A stretch of 12,922 nucleotides of DNA from an uncultured Prevotella sp. (GTDB lineage: Bacteria; Bacteroidota; Bacteroidia; Bacteroidales; Bacteroidaceae): NCBI GenBank assembly GCA_900553965.1, contig USFX01000060.1:1-12922 (forward strand). Direction: 5' to 3'. The position numbers and the translations under genes were made by a program. Positions 1 through 6,032 of the stretch are shown one piece after another. The notes beneath the pieces are model-generated. The model saw only the letters and a program-made list of their open reading frames with translations, was not told the origin of the DNA and did no database searches. Every line of letters begins with the position of its first letter. Position 1 is the stretch's first letter.

Positions 1-413
1 GACGCCGCTTCCAGCAGTACGTCAACGAACATATCATGCCGGAACAGACAATGCCGATACTTGACATTGAGGAGGTGATTGACTTTAAGGACATCACGAA
101 GAAGATGCACGCTGACCTGAAGAAGTTTGCTCCTCATGGACCGTGCAACCCAAAACCGTTGTTCTGTACGCGCAATGTATATGACTACGGCACGAGCAAG
201 GTCGTGGGACGCCATCAGGAACACATCAAGCTGGAACTTGTGGACAGTCAGTCGAGCAACGTCATGAACGGTATCGCGTTCGGACAAAGTTCTGCCGCAC
301 GGTATATAAAGAGCAAACGGTCGTTCAACATAGTATATACAGTAGAGGAGAATGCATACAAACGCGGTGAGGTGCAGCTGCAGATAGAGGATATCATGCC
401 GTCGGAGAATTGA
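1..413 (+). CDS. recJ: RecJ single-stranded-DNA-specific 5'-3' exonuclease, C-terminal end (partial)
   Basis: The reading frame is open from the window edge (first full codon at base 3) to a TGA at 411-413, so only about 136 C-terminal residues are present; the ATG at 36 is internal. The catalytic DHH/DHHA1 domains lie outside the window. What remains matches the RecJ C-terminal OB-fold region: a linker motif PHGPCNPKPLF, which corresponds to the family's P-F-G-x-G-N-P-x-P-x-F, then a beta-rich stretch ending with YTVEENAYKRGEVQLQIEDI, close to the usual RecJ ending (EN-x-[YF]-x-G-x2-x-[VL]-Q-L). RecJ degrades ssDNA 5'-3' in RecFOR-type recombination, mismatch repair and base-excision repair. 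recQ starts 4 bases after the stop, suggesting co-transcription. The identification is by motif recall and the family call is good, although the catalytic half cannot be seen. Confidence 0.85.
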   Translation, partial: RRFQQYVNEHIMPEQTMPILDIEEVIDFKDITKKMHADLKKFAPHGPCNPKPLFCTRNVYDYGTSKVVGRHQEHIKLELVDSQSSNVMNGIAFGQSSAARYIKSKRSFNIVYTVEENAYKRGEVQLQIEDIMPSEN

Positions 414-417
414 GAAG

Positions 418-2325
418 ATGCAGTCAGACAAATATACAGATATTCTCCGCAAATACTGGGGATACGACGATTTCCGCGGCATACAGCGCGAAATCATCGA
501 AAGTATCGGCAGCGGACACGACACGCTCGGACTGATGCCGACGGGCGGCGGCAAGTCTGTCACGTTCCAGGTTCCGGCGTTGGCACAGGAAGGTGTGTGT
601 ATCGTCATCACACCGCTCATTGCCCTGATGAAGGATCAGGTGGCGAACCTCAAACGGCGCGGCATACGCGCGGCAGCAATATACTCGGGATTGTCCCGCG
701 ATGAGATTGTCACCATACTCGAAAACAGTATCTTCGGAGCAATAAAGATTCTATATGTTTCACCTGAACGTCTTGCCTCTGAGATATTCCAGACCAAGAT
801 GAGGCACATGCAAGTGAGCTTCATCACCGTGGATGAGGCCCACTGCATAAGCCAATGGGGATATGACTTCCGCCCATCATACTTGAAGATTGCGGACATC
901 AGGCGCATCCAGCCGTCCGCGCCGGTGCTCGCCCTGACGGCAACGGCAACTCCGACTGTCGTCGACGACATTCAAGAACGGCTGGGATTTTCCGAGAAGC
1001 GCGTATTCCGCATGAGCTTTGAGCGGAAGAATCTGGCATATGTCGTGCGCCGGACGATGGACAAACGGCAGGAGATGGTACATATTCTACAGTGTGTTGA
1101 GGGAAGCGCAATTGTATATGTGAGAAGCAGGAAAAGGACAAAGGATGTCGCAGAACTGTTATGCACCAACGGAATTGATGCAACGTTCTACAATGCCGGA
1201 TTGGAAGACGCGGTGAAGGATGAGCGCCAAAAGGCGTGGAAGAATGACAAGACACGCGTGATGGTGGCCACAAATGCGTTTGGCATGGGCATTGACAAGC
1301 CGGACGTGAGAATCGTAATCCATCTGGACATGCCCGACAGCATCGAGGCTTATTTTCAGGAAGCAGGGCGCGGAGGACGCGACGGAAAGAAATCATACGC
1401 CATACTGCTGTGGAACAAGGGTGACATAGGCAAAATCAATAAGCGCATAAAGAGCACTTTTCCTGACAAGGACTACATAAAAAAGGTATATGAACATCTC
1501 GCATACTTCTATCAGATACCGACCGGAGCAGGATATAACCTGACCTTTGAGTTCGGACTGGACAAGTTTTGCCAGATTTACGGACATTTTCCACTTCATG
1601 CAGATTCTGCTCTGAAAATTCTCGATAATGCCGGATACATTGAATATATAGAAGAGCAAGACAACTGTGCACAAGTTATGTTCACCGTATCACGTAACAA
1701 TCTCTACAAACTGGAGAACAATTCGGAAGCTGAGGAAAAGCTAATCGTCGCACTATTGCGTAGATATGGTGGCATTTTTAATGACTATTGCTATATTGAC
1801 GAGAGTTTTCTTGCTCATCAGACTGGACAAACCATGCACGAAGTCTACATGAATCTGAAACTTCTGAGTCAAAAACACATCATTAAATTCATACCTCACA
1901 AGCGTACACCGCTCATACGTTACAGGCAACGGAGAGAGGACGCCGAACACCTGATATTTCCCAAAGAAGTTTATGACGACCGGAAACGGCAGTATATCGA
2001 GCGCATTGAAGCTATGGCGGCATACGCAGCCGCAACAGATATGTGCCGCAGTCAGATGCTGCTCAGATATTTCGGGGAAGAAACCGGCCCAGAATGCGGG
2101 ACATGTGATGTCTGTTTGGAACAACGTCATGAAATCGTTAATGACAGAACCATTGCAGAAACGGAAGCAGAAATAATGGCTCTATTCAATGACGGAAAGC
2201 AACATCATGTAACGGAACTTCACGCCATCAGGCGGCCATACCAGCAGATTGACGCCGCCTTAAGACACATGCTCGATGAGGAAATACTGTATTCAATTAA
2301 CGGTACGTTGTTAAAAGAGCCATGA
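418..2325 (+). CDS. recQ: RecQ-family ATP-dependent DNA helicase with displaced zinc cluster
   Basis: A 635-residue superfamily 2 helicase that unwinds DNA 3'-5' using ATP. Visible motifs: Walker A PTGGGKS (41-47), motif Ia TPLIALMKDQ, DEAH box (139-142) followed by CISQWGYDFRPSY, motif III LTATAT (173-178), motif IV region VYVRSRKR (233-240), motif V VATNAFGMGIDKPDVR, and motif VI QEAGRGGRDG (314-323). A four-cysteine zinc site C543-C560-C563-C566 has the same 16-2-2 spacing as E. coli RecQ, but lies about 220 residues after motif VI instead of about 50. The intervening segment (about 345-540) is extra. A short winged-helix-like tail (about 575-635) follows and no HRDC domain is present. The start at 418 is preceded by GAGAAG and lies just after recJ. 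Bacteroidota often carry more than one RecQ paralogue, so this may not be the only one. Confidence 0.93.
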   Translation: MQSDKYTDILRKYWGYDDFRGIQREIIESIGSGHDTLGLMPTGGGKSVTFQVPALAQEGVCIVITPLIALMKDQVANLKRRGIRAAAIYSGLSRDEIVTILENSIFGAIKILYVSPERLASEIFQTKMRHMQVSFITVDEAHCISQWGYDFRPSYLKIADIRRIQPSAPVLALTATATPTVVDDIQERLGFSEKRVFRMSFERKNLAYVVRRTMDKRQEMVHILQCVEGSAIVYVRSRKRTKDVAELLCTNGIDATFYNAGLEDAVKDERQKAWKNDKTRVMVATNAFGMGIDKPDVRIVIHLDMPDSIEAYFQEAGRGGRDGKKSYAILLWNKGDIGKINKRIKSTFPDKDYIKKVYEHLAYFYQIPTGAGYNLTFEFGLDKFCQIYGHFPLHADSALKILDNAGYIEYIEEQDNCAQVMFTVSRNNLYKLENNSEAEEKLIVALLRRYGGIFNDYCYIDESFLAHQTGQTMHEVYMNLKLLSQKHIIKFIPHKRTPLIRYRQRREDAEHLIFPKEVYDDRKRQYIERIEAMAAYAAATDMCRSQMLLRYFGEETGPECGTCDVCLEQRHEIVNDRTIAETEAEIMALFNDGKQHHVTELHAIRRPYQQIDAALRHMLDEEILYSINGTLLKEP

Positions 2326-2374
2326 ATTAACGATAACAAAACATTTTGAGTCCTGTCAGGAACAGAAAGACAAT

Positions 2375-2401
2375 AATAATTCGGTGTTTCCGAAAATTAT
2401 T
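2375..2401. promoter_or_regulatory. Imperfect inverted repeat in the HIT promoter
   Basis: AATAATTCGG (2375-2384) faces CCGAAAATTATT (2390-2401) across a 5-base loop. The arms pair perfectly over TTCGG/CCGAA, and the A+T part pairs with a two-base offset. It fills the -33 to -7 interval of the HIT promoter, so it could be an operator. It could also be the end of recQ transcription, though no T-run follows. Confidence 0.35.
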
Positions 2402-2403
2402 CC

Positions 2404-2411
2404 TACCTTTG
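2404..2411 (+). promoter_or_regulatory. Bacteroidales -7 box for the HIT gene
   Basis: TACCTTTG fits the Bacteroidales -7 consensus TAnnTTTG exactly. No good TTTG -33 box is seen at the expected distance; TTCGG at 2380-2384 sits in about the right place. A transcript would start about 7 bases downstream, after the first in-frame ATG (2413), so translation must begin at the ATG at 2464. Confidence 0.75.
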
Positions 2412-2463
2412 TATGGCTATTAAAACCAAAAACAAATCAAACATAATAAAACAGAAAACAACT

Positions 2464-2889
2464 ATGAAGAGTGATCCGAAAGAGTGTCTTTATTGTCAGA
2501 ACAATGAGACACTGAAAAGCCTTATGATTGAAGTGGCAAAGCTGAGCGTGTCACGCATGTTTATATTCAAGGAACAGACATATCACGGACGTTGCCTTGT
2601 GGCCTACGACGAGCACGTGGATGATCTCAATCTGCTGAGCGACGAGAAACGAAACGCATTCATGAGCGACGTGGCGAAAGTGACACGTGCAATGCAGAAG
2701 GTATTCAATCCCGCCAAAATAAACTACGGGGCATATTCTGACACACTGGAACATCTTCACTTCCACCTAATTCCCAAGTATGTAGGAGGCCCTGATTTCG
2801 GTGGCGTATTTCGCATGAATCCTAAAGAAGTATACCTCACAGATGAGGAATATGCCCAAATGGCAGAAGCTCTGAAGAAAGAGTTATAA
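2464..2889 (+). CDS. HIT-family nucleotide-binding protein (histidine triad)
   Basis: Read from the ATG at 2464 the protein has 141 residues. The HIT signature H-x-H-x-H-x-x is present as HLHFHLI (H97, H99, H101; H99 is expected to be the nucleophile), followed by the usual P and basic residue (PK). An N-terminal C8-x2-C11 pair is like the zinc ligands of HinT-type proteins. HIT proteins hydrolyse or transfer nucleotides from phosphoramidates or dinucleoside polyphosphates in the cytosol; the substrate here cannot be told. The frame stays open upstream to an ATG at 2413, but that codon is only 2 bases from the -7 box and should precede the transcription start. The A-rich leader (about 2418-2463) is normal for this phylum. 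The gene converges on sodB, with a shared hairpin between them. Confidence 0.88.
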   Translation: MKSDPKECLYCQNNETLKSLMIEVAKLSVSRMFIFKEQTYHGRCLVAYDEHVDDLNLLSDEKRNAFMSDVAKVTRAMQKVFNPAKINYGAYSDTLEHLHFHLIPKYVGGPDFGGVFRMNPKEVYLTDEEYAQMAEALKKEL

Positions 2890-2917
2890 TCCCATTGACG
2901 GCCAAACGTCACATTAA

Positions 2918-2961
2918 ATTAGGGTGTGGTTGAATGTTTCATAATTCAACCACACCCTAAT
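2918..2961. terminator. Bidirectional terminator hairpin between HIT gene and sodB
   Basis: A perfect 18-bp stem: TTAGGGTGTGGTTGAAT (2919-2935) and its complement (2944-2960), extended by one A-T pair, with the 8-base loop GTTTCATA. On the plus strand it is followed by CTTTTA. On the minus strand it is followed by TTTAATG. The two flanking genes converge, with 92 bases between their stops, so one hairpin can serve both. Confidence 0.85.
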
Positions 2962-2981
2962 CTTTTATCCGTCAGAAGTTT

Positions 2982-3590
2982 TTATTCCTCAAATCGACGC
3001 GCCACGACCTCCCAGTCAACTATCCGCCACAACTGTGAAAGATGCTCGGCACGTCTGTTCTGATAGTCCAGATAATAGGCATGCTCCCATACATCGAATG
3101 TAAGCAAAGGCCGCAAATTATGCCTTACGGGATTGCCGCCATTGGCTTCCTGAGTTATTATCAGCTTTTTGGCATTGTCAGCGGACAGCCAGACCCAGCC
3201 GGAACCGAAGAGAGAGATGCCTTTGGCAACAAACTCAGCACAGAAAGCATCAAAAGAACCGAACTGACTTTCGATTGCCTTGAATAGTTTGCATGAAGGT
3301 AAAGCCATATTCCCACCGGCTGGACGGAACTGAGTGAAATACAAACTGTGGTTAAGAACCTGTCCGGCATTGTTCAACACAGCGCCATCCCCCACTCTGA
3401 CGATGTCTTCCAAGGTCATTCCGACATAACGGCTTCCGGGCAGTGCGTCATTAAGATTGTTGAGATACGTCTGCAAGTGCTTGCCATAATGATAGGCGAT
3501 TGTTGACGAACTGATTACCGGCTCAAGACCATCTGCCTCATACGGCAACGTTACCAACTCGAATTTCCCATTTACTGTTTTTGTTTCCAT
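2982..3590 (-). CDS. sodB: Superoxide dismutase, Fe/Mn family (iron-type signature)
   Basis: A 202-residue cytosolic enzyme that dismutates superoxide to oxygen and hydrogen peroxide. Metal ligands by alignment with E. coli SodB: H34 (YHYGKH), H81 (LNHSLYF), D166 and H170 (DVWEHAYY). The second-sphere glutamine is Q77, four residues before H81, as in iron SODs (E. coli Q69); manganese enzymes carry it in the C-terminal half. The residue two before the aspartate ligand is T164, as in E. coli FeSOD. The position matching Ala141 of E. coli FeSOD is G151. Iron is therefore the likelier metal, but Bacteroidales relatives include cambialistic enzymes. The gene has its own promoter and a leader of about 100 bases, and shares the 2918-2961 terminator with the convergent HIT gene. 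It lies after the ilv cluster on the same strand but is separated by the ilvC terminator. Confidence 0.95.
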   Translation of the reverse strand: METKTVNGKFELVTLPYEADGLEPVISSSTIAYHYGKHLQTYLNNLNDALPGSRYVGMTLEDIVRVGDGAVLNNAGQVLNHSLYFTQFRPAGGNMALPSCKLFKAIESQFGSFDAFCAEFVAKGISLFGSGWVWLSADNAKKLIITQEANGGNPVRHNLRPLLTFDVWEHAYYLDYQNRRAEHLSQLWRIVDWEVVARRFEE

Positions 3591-3699
3591 AATGAATAAT
3601 TTTATTTGTTAGTTATCCTGTCGAACCTCGTTGCTGTCACAATCGGATAAATTGACTCTATCTGACAACGCTGACTGCCATCGGTTCACTTTTCATTTG

Positions 3700-3730
3700 C
3701 AAAGATACGCCATGCCATGCAGCAAACAAC
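3700..3730 (-). promoter_or_regulatory. Promoter of sodB
   Basis: On the minus strand the -7 box is TATCTTTG (3700-3707), an exact TAnnTTTG match. A -33-like GTTG lies at 3727-3730 with a 19-base spacer, and a second TTTG is at 3723-3726. The predicted transcript starts near 3693, leaving a leader of about 100 bases. Confidence 0.78.
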
Positions 3731-3801
3731 GGAGAAAGCAGTTAAAGACGGTAAAAATCCCTTTAATTTATTTGGCATTTATAATTTTTTGCCACTTGTT
3801 T

Positions 3802-3886
3802 ACAACAAGACAGGGAAATGAATACAACAAGACAGGGAAATGAGCACAAATGAGCACAACAAAGCTGGGATATGAATACAATGAAG
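3802..3886. repeat. 22-bp tandem repeat array A (downstream of ilvC)
   Basis: Units at 3802-3823 and 3824-3845 are identical except for the last two bases. Each begins ACAACAAGACAGGG and ends AAATGA plus two bases. Next comes a 10-base remnant, ACAAATGAGC (3846-3855), equal to a unit with its middle 12 bases deleted. A third full unit (3856-3877) matches unit 1 at 18 of 22 positions, and a short ACAATGAAG tail follows. The array lies between the sodB promoter and the ilvC terminator and belongs to neither. Confidence 0.9.
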
Positions 3887-3917
3887 CCGAAAACAAATGC
3901 TATAAAGAGGAAAATAA

Positions 3918-3967
3918 AATGTCATGAAAGAGCATCCTTAATATGCGGATGCGTCTTTCATGACATT
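3918..3967 (-). terminator. Terminator after ilvC
   Basis: A long hairpin: AATGTCATGAAAGAGCATCC (3918-3937) pairs with 3947-3967 around a 9-base loop, with one bulged base in the right arm. Read on the minus strand the stem is followed by TTATTTTCC, a T-rich tail, which suits termination of the ilv transcript 47 bases past the ilvC stop. Confidence 0.85.
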
Positions 3968-4013
3968 CAAGTATAATGAAATTCAATCTGCGTCTACATC
4001 ATAGCCACGATAT

Positions 4014-5063
4014 TTATTCGGCATTGTTCTCCGGACGGAGCTGACGCACGGTCTCGGCGGCACGCCACATTTCCATGTTGCGCATAGCTTCCAGTTCCTT
4101 GTTGAGTCCCTCACGATAGTCAGCCTTAGAGTTGCTGTCGATAGAAATCTGGGCCTCGTTGCCGGTCTTGACTGAATAGTAGAGCCACTGCATCACAGGC
4201 TTGATGGCGTCACGGAAGCGTGGAGCCCAATCGAGAGCACCGCGCTGTGCCGTTGTAGAGCAGTTGGCGTACATCCAGTCCATTCCCTTCTGTGCGAAGA
4301 GCGGCATCAGGCTCTGCGTGAGTTCCTCAACGGTCTCGTTGAAAGCCTCTGAAGGAGAGTGACCGTTCTCACGAAGCACCTCATACTGGGCCTCCAGCAG
4401 TCCCTCGATGGCACCCATCAGTGAACCGCGCTCACCTGTAAGGTCACTGGTAGCCTCACGCTGGAATGTCGTCTTGAAGAGATATCCGGCACCGATACCG
4501 ATACCGAAAGCGATAGTCTTTTCCTCTGCCTTGCCAGAAGCGTCCTGATATACGGCGTATGAGCAGTTAAGACCACGTCCCTCAAGGAACATTGTGCGGA
4601 GAGACGTACCCGAGCCCTTGGGAGCGACGAGGATTACGTCTATATCTGACGGAGGAACCACACCCGTGCGGTCGCTCCAGTTGATGGCGAAACCATGTGA
4701 ATAATACAGAGTCTTACCCGGTGTGAGGTAGGGCTTGATAGCCGGCCATGCCTGAATCTGACCTGCGTCAGAAAGCAGCATACAGATAATCGTTCCCTTC
4801 TCTGCTGCCTCCTCAATGGAGAACAGAGTCTTACCGGGCACCCATCCGTCGGCCACGGCCTTGTCGTATGTCTTACCCTGACGCTGACCTACAATAACAT
4901 TGAAGCCGTTGTCACGCAAGTTGCATGCCTGACCGGGACCCTGAATACCATAACCGATGACGGCGATGGTTTCATTCTTCAACACTTCACGAGCTTTCTC
5001 CAATGAAAATTCTTTGTTGGTGACAACTGTTTCTATAACGCCACCAAAATTCATTTCTGCCAT
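4014..5063 (-). CDS. ilvC: Ketol-acid reductoisomerase (KARI), class I length with plant-like sequence
   Basis: A 349-residue enzyme that rearranges and reduces acetolactate or acetohydroxybutyrate with NAD(P)H and Mg2+, the second step of valine and isoleucine synthesis. The N-terminal Rossmann domain has GYGIQG (37-42) and a cofactor loop VGQRQGK (58-64) unlike the common V-G-L-R form. Other landmarks are SHGF (122-125), the catalytic lysine in APKGSG (K149), and Mg ligands D207 and E211 in SDLTGERG (206-213), with candidates in E243-E247. NCSTTA (267-272) and WAPRF (279-283) match what I recall of the second helical repeat of plant (class II) KARIs, and QLRP (341-344) matches their C-terminal end, yet the length is that of single-repeat class I enzymes. 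The start at 5063 gives a normal N-terminus. It has its own promoter and repeat-bearing leader, and a strong terminator. Confidence 0.95.
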   Translation of the reverse strand: MAEMNFGGVIETVVTNKEFSLEKAREVLKNETIAVIGYGIQGPGQACNLRDNGFNVIVGQRQGKTYDKAVADGWVPGKTLFSIEEAAEKGTIICMLLSDAGQIQAWPAIKPYLTPGKTLYYSHGFAINWSDRTGVVPPSDIDVILVAPKGSGTSLRTMFLEGRGLNCSYAVYQDASGKAEEKTIAFGIGIGAGYLFKTTFQREATSDLTGERGSLMGAIEGLLEAQYEVLRENGHSPSEAFNETVEELTQSLMPLFAQKGMDWMYANCSTTAQRGALDWAPRFRDAIKPVMQWLYYSVKTGNEAQISIDSNSKADYREGLNKELEAMRNMEMWRAAETVRQLRPENNAE

Positions 5064-5119
5064 AATTATTATATCTTTTTTTATGTCCGACCCATATTGC
5101 CGGGCGTTTGTTGTTAATT

Positions 5120-5185
5120 ACATCCCATCATCCAAATGATAATATCTCATCATCCGAATGACTACATCCTATCACTCAAACGAGT
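5120..5185. repeat. 22-bp tandem repeat array B (in ilvC leader)
   Basis: Three back-to-back imperfect 22-base units: 5120-5141, 5142-5163 and 5164-5185. Units 1 and 2 share TCATCATCC and AATGA; unit 3 is more diverged (ATCACTCAAACGA). The array ends 2 bases before the ilvC -7 box, so most of it would be transcribed as ilvC leader RNA. Confidence 0.85.
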
Positions 5186-5187
5186 TA

Positions 5188-5219
5188 CAAAAGTACAAAA
5201 TTAAAACGAAAAAGCCAAA
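5188..5219 (-). promoter_or_regulatory. Promoter of ilvC inside the ilv cluster
   Basis: On the minus strand, TTTG (5216-5219), a 20-base spacer and TACTTTTG (5188-5195) fit the Bacteroidales -33/-7 consensus at every fixed position. The -33 box lies 8 bases past the thioesterase stop. The leader would be about 118 bases long and consist largely of repeat array B. Confidence 0.78.
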
Positions 5220-5226
5220 TATACTT

Positions 5227-5988
5227 TCAGATTTTTACAAAACAGAGCTTACATCTGCACACTTCGACATCTTTTGCGCCGTTTTCTTCCTGCTTCGCAA
5301 TGCGCACGCAACAGTCATCTTCGCCCGTCCGCTCGATATAGAAGTTGAGCCGGTCGCCTCCATGACTTTCCGCCACGTATGCTATTTCGAAACGGCGCAG
5401 ACGATGCTCCATATACCATGACACGGGGAACAGATCAAGCACATGCTCTATATACTTCACCGAGTTCACATGACCATTGACATCCACATCATTATAATAT
5501 GTGTCAATCGTGCGCAGAAGTCTTGCATCACTGCTCATCTTCACACGCGAACTCTTTTCTATCGGACATTCACGTTCCGTCTCAATCCATTCACCGATAG
5601 CTCCGTCGCGTATTGCGAATATATCCTGCGGCTGACGCGAATCAGTGTCTATCATAGCCCACACGCTGCGGCCATATCCGAACACACGTCCGTCCGCTCC
5701 CACGACACGGAAGTTTCGGTTAGTAAAATACTTCATGGCACTCTCCACCCACGTCTCCACCTGGAACTTGTCATACTGCGCCGGCATCTCTTCCATCTCC
5801 ACAGCAAGCCGTGAGAGCACCCACGTCTTATGTATCGGATTGAGATAGTTCATTCCGAAACCGCGTTCCGTCGAATGAAAGTCTGCCGCATTGAGCAGGT
5901 GATTACCCAGATGTCCCATAAAGAGCCTGTGAGAAAAGTCACAGTGAAACGGCTCTGCCATGAAATCGTATCGTCCTGTCTTGTCCAT
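5227..5988 (-). CDS. Acyl-ACP thioesterase, FatA/FatB-type double hotdog
   Basis: A 253-residue protein of the acyl-ACP thioesterase family (Pfam PF01643), which releases free fatty acids from acyl carrier protein in the cytosol. The second hotdog domain carries the catalytic segment DVDVNGHVNSVKYIEHVLD (167-185), with D169, N171 and H173 matching the Asp/Asn/His of plant enzymes. E207 in YVAESHGGD sits where plants have their C-terminal Glu/Cys pair. The N-terminal hotdog contains HLLNAADFHSTERGFG, as in the family's substrate-binding half. No transit peptide or signal is present, as expected for a bacterium. It lies 44 bases after ilvN and before the ilvC promoter, so it is most likely the last gene of the upstream ilv transcript. 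As I recall, Bacteroides has the same gene order. The chain length or branch preference cannot be read from the sequence. Confidence 0.88.
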   Translation of the reverse strand: MDKTGRYDFMAEPFHCDFSHRLFMGHLGNHLLNAADFHSTERGFGMNYLNPIHKTWVLSRLAVEMEEMPAQYDKFQVETWVESAMKYFTNRNFRVVGADGRVFGYGRSVWAMIDTDSRQPQDIFAIRDGAIGEWIETERECPIEKSSRVKMSSDARLLRTIDTYYNDVDVNGHVNSVKYIEHVLDLFPVSWYMEHRLRRFEIAYVAESHGGDRLNFYIERTGEDDCCVRIAKQEENGAKDVEVCRCKLCFVKI

Positions 5989-5997
5989 ATTATCGTT

Positions 5998-6029
5998 AGT
6001 TATGAGTTAAGAGTGATGAGTGAAGAGGT
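5998..6029. repeat. Intergenic repeat copy, downstream of ilvN
   Basis: It contains AGTTATGAGTTA (5998-6009), overlapping TGAGTTAAGAGT (6003-6014), then GATGAGTGAAGAGGT (6015-6029). The two 12-base words recur exactly at 6589-6600 and 6610-6621; the 15-base word recurs inverted at 6707-6721. The element fills most of the 44-base gap between the thioesterase and ilvN. Confidence 0.75.
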
Positions 6030-6032
6030 ATC

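Larger units (their letters stand above)
3591..4013. other. Gene-free interval between sodB and ilvC
   Basis: This 423-base gap holds, from left to right, the sodB leader, the sodB promoter, about 70 A+T-rich bases with no recognised signal, a 22-bp tandem array, and the ilvC terminator. Open frames here (for example the one starting at 3631) cover the promoter and repeats and have no recognisable protein features, so I call no gene. Confidence 0.7.

Noticed and set aside
3631..3843. A 70-codon plus-strand frame in the sodB-ilvC gap
   Set aside because: It runs over the sodB promoter and array A and has no protein-like features.
3802..3886. CRISPR-like array
   Set aside because: Units are directly tandem with no spacers and differ between copies; no cas genes are near.
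5120..5185. Array B as a replication iteron cluster
   Set aside because: No DnaA-type boxes, replication gene or A+T-rich unwinding region are associated with it; it sits between chromosomal metabolic genes.
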